Source: Lachnospiraceae bacterium
Lineage (GTDB): Bacteria; Bacillota; Clostridia; Lachnospirales; Lachnospiraceae
Length of the DNA stretch: 64,000 nucleotides
NCBI GenBank assembly: GCA_022647575.1
Contig: JALCKY010000005.1
Span: 124,001 to 188,000 of the forward strand
Direction of reading: 5' to 3'
Part shown: piece after piece, positions 18,716 through 27,569 of the stretch
Layout of the letters: each line of letters begins with the position of its first letter
Position numbering within the stretch: position 1 is the first letter of the stretch
Notes under the pieces: generated by a model
Database searches by the model: none
Told to the model about the DNA's origin: nothing
What the model saw: the letters and a program-made list of their open reading frames with translations, nothing else
Position numbers and translations under genes: made by a program

Positions 18716-20782
18716 TCAGGAAGATTCACAGATCCTGATGATCCGGCCTTCATACCCCTGAAGTGTCATTTTACCGGTCCGGTCTTCTTCGATGATGCGT
18801 ATTCCGCTGTCCAGATCATTGACCGGTTTTTCACCGTTATCGTCATACCATTGATACACTGCCTTATTTTTCAGATTGTCCATGATCCATATGCAGTCCG
18901 TCCGGATCTCTTCAACAGACTGTGCTCCGCGCGTAAGCGGAACAATCTTATCCGGCCGGACAAAGATCAGGACTTCATTCAGCTTTGCAGAGATGAAATA
19001 TTCACCCTGATGATAGTACTTCGTATCGAAATCCGTTTCGCTGCGGAACCGGTATAACTTCATATCTTCCGGAATATAGACATATCTTCCGACGGCATTC
19101 TGCTGATAGACCGGAGCGATCATGATGCTCTCTCCGACCAGCAGCTGGTCTTCTATGCTTCTTGCCCTTTGATCTTCCTGATAATCAAATGACAGAGGCC
19201 TGATGTACATAGTATCCGTCAGGGCCGCTTTCATGAATTCGCTGTACAGATACGGCATCAGCATATAGCGCAGGGATACCATATCCGAAAGTTCCGATGT
19301 CATTTCCGGGAACCTGTTAAGCTCCTGTCTTCTCGACCCTGAAGCGGAATGGTTCCGCATCAGCGGCATAAAGATTCCGAACTCCAGCCATCTCATCATC
19401 AGGTCCGCTGTCGAATCATCGCCGAATCCGCCGATATCAGATCCGCTGAACAGGAATCCGCACATGTTCAGCGACGGCATCTGCCTGATGCTGAGTTCAA
19501 GATGAGACCACCAGGAGCGGTTATCTCCTGTCCAGATTCCGCCATAGCGGTGCATGCCGATATAGGAGGACCGTGAGAATAAAAGGATCCGCCTGTCCGG
19601 AGCCAGGGCCTTAAACTGTTCTGCAGCGGCTTTCGTCATATTATAGCCATAGAGGTTATGCACTTTGTCATGGCGTATTTTCCTGCCGTCCGCCAGATGA
19701 TAGAAAGATGCATAATCCTCCGGATTATTGTCGATTGTTCCGATCAGATCCTTGAATTCGAAGAAAGACTGAATATCCAGATTTCTGCCTTTATAGTCTT
19801 CTATCTTTTCAAACACCTTCTTCAGCCGTCTTTCGGAATAAAAAATGGCAGGCTCATTCATGTCGTTCCAGAAGCCGTCAATTCCTTTATCAATCAGGGT
19901 CTTATATAAGCCGCCGAACCATTCTCTGACTTCCGGCCGCAGAAAGTCCGGGAACATCACCTGCCCCGGCCAGACCGCCGCAACAAAATCATTTCCTTCC
20001 GAGTCCTTGCAGAAATATCCCTTTTCCTTTCCCTCTTCATAGACCGGATATCCTTCCTCTTTCTTGATGCCGGCATCAATGATCGGCACAAGGTGGATAT
20101 GCCTGCTTTTCATTTCTTCCGCGAATTTCTGGAACTCCGGAAAGGTTTCTTCATTGACCGTAAAGTCCTTGTAGCGTTCCATATAGTCAATGTCCAGATA
20201 AATGCTGTCGAGCGGTATATGCTTCTCCCTGTACCGGTCGGCGACTTCACGCACTTCATTTTCATTCATGTAGCTCCAGCGGCTCTGTCCGAAGCCAAAT
20301 GCCCACTTGGGCGGAATGTAGCTTCTTCCGATCATCCCGCGGAACTGATGGACAATATCCGCTGCATGATTTCCGGTAATCAGATACAGGGTAAAATCCG
20401 GTTCTTTCAAAGAAATCTCAAGGACATCCTGCTCTGTATAGCCGATGTCGAAACGGACTTCACCGGGCGTATCCAGGAATAAGCCAAAGTGCTCCTTTCC
20501 GTCGATCACGATAAAGTTGTGTGCGCCATAAAGAGAGTGCTTTCCTTCGGTATGCATCGGATCGTCCGTACAGCTGCTTTCATAAACCCATCCCCGTTTA
20601 TTGATCCCCCGGACCTGTTCCCCGAGACCATAGACGATGTCATCGGTGTCCAGCCTGTATGAAAGATGACGCCTGTCGGATGACAGGCTTATGTATTTCA
20701 TCTGATCAGCTGCGCTTTCCGGAAGCTCCTCTTCCACCGCATAAGTTTGAATCGGACTCCCGAAGATATATTTATCAATCAT
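18716..20782 (-). CDS. GH31 alpha-glycosidase (alpha-glucosidase-like)
   Basis: This 688-aa cytoplasmic enzyme has an N-terminal beta domain with the GLGEQVRG segment, then a GH31 barrel containing KWAFGFGQSRWSY, LDIDYM and the nucleophile motif DGFWNDMNEP (the Asp after WN). The acid/base segment is TGDNRSWW. It lacks a signal peptide, so its substrate is an imported alpha-linked oligosaccharide. ATG 20782 follows AAAGGAT, 4 bp after the stop of the upstream permease gene. It is therefore the last gene of the lacI-led operon, and it converges on the CAP gene with 3 bp between stops. The family includes alpha-glucosidases, isomaltases and alpha-xylosidases; the WNDMNEP form favours alpha-glucosidase. 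Confidence 0.92.
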   Translation of the reverse strand: MIDKYIFGSPIQTYAVEEELPESAADQMKYISLSSDRRHLSYRLDTDDIVYGLGEQVRGINKRGWVYESSCTDDPMHTEGKHSLYGAHNFIVIDGKEHFGLFLDTPGEVRFDIGYTEQDVLEISLKEPDFTLYLITGNHAADIVHQFRGMIGRSYIPPKWAFGFGQSRWSYMNENEVREVADRYREKHIPLDSIYLDIDYMERYKDFTVNEETFPEFQKFAEEMKSRHIHLVPIIDAGIKKEEGYPVYEEGKEKGYFCKDSEGNDFVAAVWPGQVMFPDFLRPEVREWFGGLYKTLIDKGIDGFWNDMNEPAIFYSERRLKKVFEKIEDYKGRNLDIQSFFEFKDLIGTIDNNPEDYASFYHLADGRKIRHDKVHNLYGYNMTKAAAEQFKALAPDRRILLFSRSSYIGMHRYGGIWTGDNRSWWSHLELSIRQMPSLNMCGFLFSGSDIGGFGDDSTADLMMRWLEFGIFMPLMRNHSASGSRRQELNRFPEMTSELSDMVSLRYMLMPYLYSEFMKAALTDTMYIRPLSFDYQEDQRARSIEDQLLVGESIMIAPVYQQNAVGRYVYIPEDMKLYRFRSETDFDTKYYHQGEYFISAKLNEVLIFVRPDKIVPLTRGAQSVEEIRTDCIWIMDNLKNKAVYQWYDDNGEKPVNDLDSGIRIIEEDRTGKMTLQGYEGRIIRICESS

Positions 20783-20786
20783 GCTT

Positions 20787-21614
20787 TTATCCTTTCACTC
20801 CGCCTTCCAGCATGCCCTGCTTAAAGCTGCGCTGCGCCCCGATATATACCAGGATAATCGGCAGCATGGACAGGAGGCTTCCTGCCATCAGGACATTATA
20901 CTGTGTTCCATATTGACCGTTCAGGCTGTTTAATGCAAGGGTCAATGTCATTTTACTCTTATCCGTCAGCATGACCAGCGGCCATAAGTAATCATTCCAG
21001 CTGTCCATAAATGTCGTGATGCTGAGCGTGGCTATGGCTGAACGGCAAAGCGGAAGAATCACTTTCCAGTAGATTCTGAAAAGCCCGGCTCCGTCAATGC
21101 GGGCCGCTTCCATATAATCATTCGGCACGGAACGCATCTGCTGAACAAGCATGAAAATACCGAAAGCCTTAAAGAGCGACGGCAGGATCACACTCGGATA
21201 GGTATTGATGAGGCCCAGCTTATTCATGATGATAAACAAAGGGATCAGCGTCACCTGCGTCGGAATCATCATGGATGCCAGATATACTTTAAATAGTCCG
21301 TTTGAGAACGGAAATTTTATCTTCGTAAAAGCAAAAGCCGCCATGGAGGAAGACAGGATCGTTATTACGGTATAGCATACGGTAATAAACAGACTGTTCA
21401 GAATTGCCCGAAGGAACGGGAACATCGTGAACACCTGCTGATACGCTTTCAGCGTAGGCTGCTCCGGTATCCATTGTATCGGCAATGCCATGATTGCCCC
21501 TTTGCTTTTCAGGGATGTGGAAATCATCCAGAAGAAAGGAATCAGCACAATAATGGCAATGATGACGGAAATCAAATAGAATAATACTGCACTGGCAGTC
21601 TTCTTACGATTCAT
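20787..21614 (-). CDS. ABC sugar transporter permease, MalG type (CUT1)
   Basis: This 275-aa protein has six predicted membrane helices and the EAA loop EAARIDGAGLFRIYWKVILP, which docks to the ATPase. It is the inner-membrane partner of the permease gene overlapping at its start (the ATG at 21614 lies 11 bp inside the preceding stop). No ATPase gene is present in this operon, as is common for CUT1 systems that share an MsmX-like ATPase encoded elsewhere. The substrate is inferred from the GH31 neighbours to be an alpha-linked oligosaccharide. Confidence 0.93.
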   Translation of the reverse strand: MNRKKTASAVLFYLISVIIAIIVLIPFFWMISTSLKSKGAIMALPIQWIPEQPTLKAYQQVFTMFPFLRAILNSLFITVCYTVITILSSSMAAFAFTKIKFPFSNGLFKVYLASMMIPTQVTLIPLFIIMNKLGLINTYPSVILPSLFKAFGIFMLVQQMRSVPNDYMEAARIDGAGLFRIYWKVILPLCRSAIATLSITTFMDSWNDYLWPLVMLTDKSKMTLTLALNSLNGQYGTQYNVLMAGSLLSMLPIILVYIGAQRSFKQGMLEGGVKG

Positions 21615-22507
21615 AATGCACCCAGGCTTTCTGTCCTTTCAGCTGGACAAGTGTCAGAATGAAGATCAGGATGAACAGCAGCCAGGAATATGCGGAAGCA
21701 TAACCCATTTTAAAGTAGCTGAAGCCATAGGTATATATTCTCTCTACCATTACCTGCGTAGCCCCGTTCGGGCCTCCTCCCGTCATGATCATAACCTGCG
21801 GGAACAGCTGGAAAGCATTGATCAGGGACATGATCAGGCAGAAAAACAGAGGACGGTGAAAGCAGCGGCAGGGTGATGGAAAAGAAAAGCTTTATTTTGC
21901 CTGCCCCATCGATACGCGCCGCTTCATAATAGGTGTTGTCGATCCCGTTCAGACCGGACAGGAGAAAAAGTCCGTAAAATCCCATATCCTTCCAGACTGA
22001 AGCCAGAACGATGGCCGGCATTGCCCAAAGCTCATCCGTGAGCCAGTTGGGTCCTGCAATCCCGATCGCGGCAAGAATCTGATTCACCACGCCGTACTGC
22101 GGACTCAGTACCCATTTCCAGATGAGACTGGCAGCCACCCAGGATGTCAGCACGGGAATATAGTAAATGACCCTGAATGCTCCTGCTCCTTTTTTTGCCT
22201 TAAAGAGAATTTCCGCAATCAGAAGAGAAGCAAGGAAAACCAACGGTATATACAAAATGATGAAATAGAGCGTATGGCCAAGAACACTCCAGAATTCACC
22301 GCCGCCGAGAATCTCAGCATAATTCTTAAAACCGACGAAACTGCCGGCAATTGCAGAGAAATCCAGTTTCTCCAGGCCATTCCAGTCTGTCAGGCTGATC
22401 ACGATGGAAATCAATATCGGAAGCAGGCTGAAGACGATCATGCCGGCAAAGCTTGGGAGCATGAATAAGGCTGCCCCGATTCTTTCATTTTTCTTTTTTG
22501 TTCTCAT
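21604..22507 (-). pseudogene. ABC sugar transporter permease, MalF type, with one frameshift
   Basis: From ATG 22507 (behind AAGGAAAT) the first frame encodes about 216 native residues of a CUT1 permease, ending with the EAA loop EAARIDGAGKIKLFFSITLP. The native sequence then continues in another frame as LFFCLIMSLINAFQLFPQ up to the stop at 21604. The shift lies in 21847-21858 and equals one extra base (LLSPS-LFFCLIM if removed). The two pieces together give a full-length protein of about 300 aa. Without repair the product loses its last two helices and the importer should fail. The neighbours on both sides are intact, so a recent mutation or a sequencing error is as likely as true loss. Confidence 0.85.
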
Positions 22508-22527
22508 GGAATTTCCTTTTTAAAGAA

Positions 22528-22560
22528 AAGGGCACAGAAGCTGATGAAATCCGTGCCCTT
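22528..22560 (-). terminator. Attenuating terminator hairpin between binding-protein and permease genes
   Basis: The inverted repeat AAGGGCAC...GTGCCCTT (arms 22528-22535 and 22553-22560) is followed on the minus strand by a T-rich tract. It lies between the binding-protein stop and the first permease. In sugar ABC operons such a site gives more binding protein than permease by partial termination or 3' end protection. Confidence 0.75.
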
Positions 22561-22571
22561 CTCTCCGTGGA

Positions 22572-23957
22572 TCATTTAAGGGTGATTTTCTCCGTGCACT
22601 CCTTCTGAGCCTGTTCCAGTGCCTCATCAGGAGTTATTTTTCCGCTTGCCGCTTCGCCCAGCTTTCCATTGATGATATCGGACATCTGGCTGTAATCCTC
22701 GATAATCGGCGGTGTCACAAGATAGTCCAGGGAATCGAAGACAGCCTGGCGGTTATCCGGCGGTGTCTGCTCAAGATATGCAGAAAGGATATCCTGGTTA
22801 TTGATTGCCGGAAGGTTCCACGATGCTTCAATACGCATTTTGGCTGATTCATCGCTGGATGCAAGCCAGTTGATCCATGTTGCTGCTGCAGCCTGCTTAT
22901 CGGCATCTGCGCTTGCATTAATGACCAGGGCATTGCTGAAGAAATGAGTTGCTTTTTCTGTCCCGCCCGGTTCTACAGCGCAGTCCCACTGAAAACTGCA
23001 GGCATCTTTGAATGTGGAGAACATCCAGATTCCTGTCACAACCATGCCAAGACGGCCGCTCTCGAACAGGTCCGAGTCTCCCATGCCGGCAAGATCCGTT
23101 TCTGAAGGCTGAACATGGGAATCCGTGACTTTTCCGATCATCATTTCAGCTGCTTTCTTATTTGCATCCGTATTGATCGTAAATTCTGTCTTGTCCTCAT
23201 TCAAAAGGCTTCCGCCGTACTGGGCAGCTTCCTTGAAAAATTCATTGTAAGTCGTCGGTGCGAAAATTCCCCAGTAGTCATCTCCCAATGCACGGATTTT
23301 CTTTGCCGCAGCTATCGCATCATCCCAGGTCCAGTCGTTTGTCGGATAGGATACGCCTGCCTTGTCAAAAAGGTCTTTATTGTAGATCAGTACGACATTG
23401 GAGAAATCTCCCGGAAGTCCATACTGCGTGCCTTTTACCTGGAATGCCTTTAAGGCTGTCTCGTTGATATTGGCGGTATCGATTCCTGTAATCGGTGCAA
23501 GGACGCCTTTGTTTGAATAGGACGCAAAATTCTCGATATTCAATTCATAGCAGTCCGGTGCGGTTCCTCCTGCCACTCTTGTCTGCATCTGAGTAAAATA
23601 ATCATCATATCCGATCGTCTCGATGTTTACGGTAATGTTCGGGTTCTCTTTATGGAATGCCTCATACATCTTGTTCAGTATTTCTTCATTCCCGCCGGAA
23701 GCATTAAAATTGCAGTAGCTGATCTCCACCGGCTCAGATGAAGTACTCTCCGCTGCGGATTCGGCAGACTTGTCTGACACGGAAGCCGCTGCTGATGATG
23801 CCTCGGAAACCTCGCTGACGGACGCCGTACCGGCGGCTGCCGTACTTTGTGCAGCTGTACTCTGTGCAGAAGAACCTCCTCCGCATGCTGCAAGTCCAAC
23901 GGTCATGACTGCCGTCAGTCCTAATGCCAAAATCCTGCTAACTACGTTCTTTTTCAT
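22572..23957 (-). CDS. Sugar-binding lipoprotein of ABC importer (CUT1)
   Basis: This 461-aa protein has a lipoprotein signal (MKKN start, hydrophobic core, lipobox GLAACGGG, Cys25). A Ser/Ala-rich tether (about 30-75) joins it to a type-1 extracellular solute-binding domain with EISYCNFNASGGNEEILNKM and the motif GTAPDCYELN. GGAGG precedes ATG 23957. It delivers substrate to the two permeases encoded downstream. Its gene follows a GH31 gene by 38 bp and precedes a hairpin that should raise its relative expression. A maltose-like or isomaltose-like oligosaccharide is the likely ligand, judged only from the neighbours. Confidence 0.94.
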   Translation of the reverse strand: MKKNVVSRILALGLTAVMTVGLAACGGGSSAQSTAAQSTAAAGTASVSEVSEASSAAASVSDKSAESAAESTSSEPVEISYCNFNASGGNEEILNKMYEAFHKENPNITVNIETIGYDDYFTQMQTRVAGGTAPDCYELNIENFASYSNKGVLAPITGIDTANINETALKAFQVKGTQYGLPGDFSNVVLIYNKDLFDKAGVSYPTNDWTWDDAIAAAKKIRALGDDYWGIFAPTTYNEFFKEAAQYGGSLLNEDKTEFTINTDANKKAAEMMIGKVTDSHVQPSETDLAGMGDSDLFESGRLGMVVTGIWMFSTFKDACSFQWDCAVEPGGTEKATHFFSNALVINASADADKQAAAATWINWLASSDESAKMRIEASWNLPAINNQDILSAYLEQTPPDNRQAVFDSLDYLVTPPIIEDYSQMSDIINGKLGEAASGKITPDEALEQAQKECTEKITLK

Positions 23958-23995
23958 TTTTTCCTCCTGATATAGTATCCAAAGACTGATTTTTA

Positions 23996-25954
23996 TTAAT
24001 CATAAATTTCCCAGCTTTCGTCCTCCCTGTCTTCAGCAGTAACGACTCCGGAATCGTCCCAGCTGATTTCAAAATGTCTGCCGCTATCATCAAATGAGCT
24101 GTGACCCTTTTTCCCTGCCAGGATAAAATGAACTCTGGCACGTGCACAGTCCATTGGAGAACCTAATTCAATATCCGTTTCTTTTTTCAGGATAACTGCA
24201 TAGCCATCCCTGATATATACGGGGAACCTCTCCTCACAGGAGTCGATGGTACAAGGCCCTTCATAACCCTTTTTCGAGAAAAAGCCGTGCCATCTGCCCT
24301 TTGGAAGATAAACCGTTCTGGTCATTTCTTTTTCTTCCATCAAAGGTGCAACAAGCAGACTGTCCCCAAACAGATACTCATCTTCGCACAGGACTGCTTT
24401 CTCATCATCCTGCCAGTCAAAGACCAGCGGTTTCATCATCGGTCTGCTTTCTCTGACGCATTCGCCGGCCGTGCTGAAAATATAAGGCATGAGATTCATC
24501 CGAAGCCAATGCCAGTATCTGATTTCATGCAGGTAATCTTCTCCGTATTTCAGGCAGATATTCCACGGACTGCGTTCATTGCTTCCTTCACCGCCCGGCA
24601 TCAGCTTACTGAACTGCCCTCCGTCCGGTTCCGAATGCCACTGCATGACAGGGCTGAAGCAGGCCATCATGGTGGACCGAAGATAAAGGTCATCGGACGG
24701 GAGCGGACCTGCAAATCCTCCGATGTCAAAACTCCAGAAGACAACTCCTGAAACAGACGCAGACAGCCCGGCACTTAAAACTGCCTTGAATTCCTCGTTG
24801 GTTGACTGATGATCGCCTGCCCAATGGATCGGCGTCTTCTGTGCACCGGTAAATCCCGCACGGCTGAACAGAACTCTGCCCTTTCCGATAAAATCATGAT
24901 AAGCATTCAGGTAATCCTGACAGTATCTGTTCTTCTCACGAATGCCCGAAGTTCCGTCATGCAGGATTACATCATCCGAATAAATGAACTCGCCGCCGTC
25001 TGTCTTGAATCCGTCCACTCCGATATCCAGAAGATATTCACGCCTGTCAAACCACGACTTTCTGGCAGCAGGGTTCGTGAAATCAGGTATCAGGGATCCT
25101 TCAAACCAGTGGCCGTCAGGTATGGCGTAGGGCGTTCCGTCGCTGTTCATAACGCACAGTCTCCCGCGTACGGCCGACTCACTGTCCAATTGGTTCTGCA
25201 GGGAAATTCTTCCGTCTTCCATCTTCTTATAGACAGGTATCTGCCACAGAACCAGACGGATTCCTTCGGCATGCAGTGTATCGATCAGTTCCTTCGGATT
25301 GCTCCAGAACCTGCTTTCGGAAAAATCAAAATCTTCATATCTTACCCTGCTGTCTTCCCTGAAAGGACTGTATTTTGCACCGTTGAAAATATAAAATGTC
25401 GATTCATCGGACCATGCCTCAAGTACGAGTACGGCTGCAGGAAACCGGTATTTCTTCAGGCAGCGGACCGCCTCTTCTACATCGCCCTGGCAGTTCCAGT
25501 GATTTGCGGAAATCCAGGTTCCGAATGCATATTCCGGAGGAAGTTCCATTCCGCCGGCCAGTTTCACGTAATCTGCAAACATCTCATCAGCCGAACCGGT
25601 CAGAATAAAGACGGATGCGCCGGATGGGATTCTGCATCTGATTTCTTCATGGAAAATGAATTCCGTCGTTTCATCTGTTTCGACAAAAACACCTATCCCG
25701 CTGTCCGTGATAAAGTACGGTATGGAAAGATATGTCAGCCCGCCCTGACTGCAGAATTTTTCAATGACTTCATTGACGACATGCTTCCCCTTCAGGTTCA
25801 GTCCGTCAAATTTCTCGCCTGCACCATAGGCTGCCAGATAAGGAACGGCTATTACGATTTCATCTTTGCTTTCCGAATGTGTTCTGGTCACCCTTGCCTT
25901 CAGACCATTTGCAAGTTCAAATTCTTCATAATCTCTGGTCCATCTGGTTTTCAT
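23996..25954 (-). CDS. GH31 family glycosidase 2
   Basis: This 652-aa protein contains the GH31 barrel segments AFGTWISANHW, VLVLEAWSDE and the nucleophile motif DGFKTDGGEF. Near the acid/base position is AGDHQSTNEEF, and GVVFWSFDIGGF follows. The KTDGGE form differs from the NDMNEP form of the other GH31 in this operon and is closer to alpha-xylosidase or sulfoquinovosidase-type members. It has no signal peptide. The ribosome site is weak (GTTGGGA), and the gene follows lacI by 17 bp, so it is probably translated from the lacI transcript. Two different GH31 enzymes in one operon suggest a substrate with two kinds of alpha bond or branched units. The exact substrate is not determined. Confidence 0.9.
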   Translation of the reverse strand: MKTRWTRDYEEFELANGLKARVTRTHSESKDEIVIAVPYLAAYGAGEKFDGLNLKGKHVVNEVIEKFCSQGGLTYLSIPYFITDSGIGVFVETDETTEFIFHEEIRCRIPSGASVFILTGSADEMFADYVKLAGGMELPPEYAFGTWISANHWNCQGDVEEAVRCLKKYRFPAAVLVLEAWSDESTFYIFNGAKYSPFREDSRVRYEDFDFSESRFWSNPKELIDTLHAEGIRLVLWQIPVYKKMEDGRISLQNQLDSESAVRGRLCVMNSDGTPYAIPDGHWFEGSLIPDFTNPAARKSWFDRREYLLDIGVDGFKTDGGEFIYSDDVILHDGTSGIREKNRYCQDYLNAYHDFIGKGRVLFSRAGFTGAQKTPIHWAGDHQSTNEEFKAVLSAGLSASVSGVVFWSFDIGGFAGPLPSDDLYLRSTMMACFSPVMQWHSEPDGGQFSKLMPGGEGSNERSPWNICLKYGEDYLHEIRYWHWLRMNLMPYIFSTAGECVRESRPMMKPLVFDWQDDEKAVLCEDEYLFGDSLLVAPLMEEKEMTRTVYLPKGRWHGFFSKKGYEGPCTIDSCEERFPVYIRDGYAVILKKETDIELGSPMDCARARVHFILAGKKGHSSFDDSGRHFEISWDDSGVVTAEDREDESWEIYD

Positions 25955-25971
25955 AAATTCCCAACTTTCTT

Positions 25972-26988
25972 TTATATTGACCGTACACTGTTTCTTTCAA
26001 CGATCTGAACCGGAAGTATGACATCCTTTAAATCCTTGCTTCCCTTGATTTCATTTGCCAGCATTTCCATTGCTTCCTCACCTTTTTCCGAAATCTGCTG
26101 TTTTACGGTCGTGAGGCCCGGCGTTACGTAGTCACAGATCACAATGTCATCAAAGCCTATGATTGAATAGTCATCCGGAATCTTTTTCCCCGCATTGATG
26201 AATCCCTTCATGGCACCGATAGCGAGGATATCTGCCGTCGTGACGATGGCTGTGATTGCCGTATGATCGCTGACAATCTTTTCCGCCATCTCTTTCCCGC
26301 TTTGGAAGTCTACATTTCCTTCGTACAGCCAGGCATCCTTATAAGTGATTCCATTGTCTTCCAATGCTTTTTGATACCCCATGAAGCGTTTCCTCATGAC
26401 GCCGCTGTCGTTCAGGGTTCCGCACATAAATGCGATTTTCCGATGGCCGTGCCGGATCATATATTCGGCTGCCATGTAGCTTCCCTGCACATCATCAATC
26501 CGGATATTTACAAAATCTGTATTCCTGCAGTAACTGTCTACGAGGACAACCGGAATATCCAGCTTCTTTTTCAGTTTGTACAGCCTATCGCTGTACACGC
26601 CGATGGCAATAATTCCATCCAGGTTTCTCTGGTGCGCTATACGGAGAAAATCATCATCCACATCCAGTCCGGAGACCAGTATCTGATATCCTTTTTCCCG
26701 GGCTTTGAATTCGATCGCCCCAAGAATCTCACTGTAGAAATTATTGCTGAAGATCTTATGGTTTTTCTCTTCCGTCTGAGGGATGACAACCCCGATGAGT
26801 TTTGAGTCTTTCATCACAAGGCTTTTCGCACTCATGTCCGTCACATAGTCAAGCTGACGGACAGCTGTCATGACTTTCGTTTTTGTTTCATCCGAGATTG
26901 ATTTTTTCTTGCCGTTCAGGACATAGGACACTGTAGCGGTTGAAACACCCGCTTTTTTTGCAACATCTTTTAACGTAGCTCTTGCCAT
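25972..26988 (-). CDS. LacI-family transcriptional regulator
   Basis: This 338-aa protein has an N-terminal LacI helix-turn-helix, TLKDVAKKAGVSTATVSYVL (residues 4-23), with the hinge region near 50-60. It is followed by a periplasmic-binding-protein-like effector domain containing LIGVVIPQ, DGIIAIGV and the C-terminal TVKQQISEKGEEAMEML. It is the first gene of the alpha-glycoside operon. Two CG-centred palindromes lie just downstream of its promoter, so it most likely represses its own operon until an imported sugar binds. The ATG at 26988 is the only start that keeps the family-typical N-terminus. Confidence 0.94.
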   Translation of the reverse strand: MARATLKDVAKKAGVSTATVSYVLNGKKKSISDETKTKVMTAVRQLDYVTDMSAKSLVMKDSKLIGVVIPQTEEKNHKIFSNNFYSEILGAIEFKAREKGYQILVSGLDVDDDFLRIAHQRNLDGIIAIGVYSDRLYKLKKKLDIPVVLVDSYCRNTDFVNIRIDDVQGSYMAAEYMIRHGHRKIAFMCGTLNDSGVMRKRFMGYQKALEDNGITYKDAWLYEGNVDFQSGKEMAEKIVSDHTAITAIVTTADILAIGAMKGFINAGKKIPDDYSIIGFDDIVICDYVTPGLTTVKQQISEKGEEAMEMLANEIKGSKDLKDVILPVQIVERNSVRSI

Positions 26989-27022
26989 TTTTCAATGCCC
27001 CCCGTGTCTTTCCTTTTTCGAA

Positions 27023-27052
27023 GTTAAGCGGTTAAGTAGTTAATCGCTTAAC
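27023..27052 (-). promoter_or_regulatory. Twin LacI-type operators before lacI
   Basis: Two near-palindromes with central CG, GTTAAGCGGTTAAG (27023-27036) and GTTAATCGCTTAAC (27039-27052), have centres 16 bp apart. Both lie between the -10 box and the lacI start, where a bound LacI dimer blocks transcription. They fit the TTAAnCGnTTAA pattern of LacI-family sites. Confidence 0.8.
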
Positions 27053-27062
27053 CTTTAATCTA

Positions 27063-27091
27063 TATATATTATTTCGCAGTCCTTTTGTCAA
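27063..27091 (-). promoter_or_regulatory. Promoter of the lacI-GH31-ABC operon
   Basis: On the minus strand a perfect TTGACA (27086-27091), a 17-bp spacer and TATATA (27063-27068) form the promoter. It is the only strong promoter seen for the whole 26988-18716 operon. Its start site near 27056 is immediately followed by the twin operators. Confidence 0.75.
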
Positions 27092-27266
27092 CGGATATTC
27101 AAGAACTAATTTGATTTTGTGAAATCAAGACAAAATTAACCTTTGTTAACTGGAAATATTGTTGGTCATCAGTTCGGAAGGTCAGTCGAAAAGTCAGAAA
27201 TAAGGCTAATTGCCTGCAACTGACGCCGATGTTATATTTTTCATATAATCTATGCGGAGGCATTCC

Positions 27267-27569
27267 ATGAAAAAGGAAGAGAAAATTACAGAGTTACTTT
27301 CGAAGCCCGAACTTACGGAACAGCTCAAGGCATGCAGAGACGCTGACAAAATCAGAGATCTGGCAAAAGAGAACGATATTGAAATATCAAAACCCGTGAA
27401 TGTTACTGCCTGTCATGATTTTTTATCCAATCCACCATATCCTCTGCTGTTTCCTCGAGGCTTCGGACTGAATAGCCGAGCTGTCCGACCGCTTTTTTAT
27501 TTGAAAACCGGCTGTTGCTGCGGAGGGTATTCAGAGAGTAGTCCGTATAAAGCGGTCTGCGGTGTGTAA
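27267..27569 (+). CDS. Short Nif11-leader-like protein, 3' part antisense to the epimerase gene
   Basis: ATG 27267 follows GGAGG (27256-27260) and a TATAAT box (27244-27249), so expression signals are good. The first 42 residues resemble a Nif11 leader domain, with LLSKPELTEQLKACRD and LAKENDIEIS. Nif11 leaders precede peptide natural products or occur as short stand-alone proteins. After about residue 45 the frame runs on for 55 codons antisense to the 3' end of a conserved epimerase gene (27403-27569), ending in a chance-looking cysteine cluster GCCCGG. I read this as a real short gene whose original end was replaced when the epimerase end was joined here. No RiPP modification enzyme or exporter lies nearby. 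Confidence 0.5.
   Translation: MKKEEKITELLSKPELTEQLKACRDADKIRDLAKENDIEISKPVNVTACHDFLSNPPYPLLFPRGFGLNSRAVRPLFYLKTGCCCGGYSESSPYKAVCGV

Noticed and set aside
24809-26008. Open frame of 399 codons on the plus strand
   Set aside because: It is antisense to the GH31 gene and the lacI end, with no motif or start signals.
27490-27569. Cysteine cluster GCCCGG as a RiPP core peptide behind a Nif11 leader
   Set aside because: The bases are fixed by the conserved epimerase on the other strand, and no modification enzyme is nearby.
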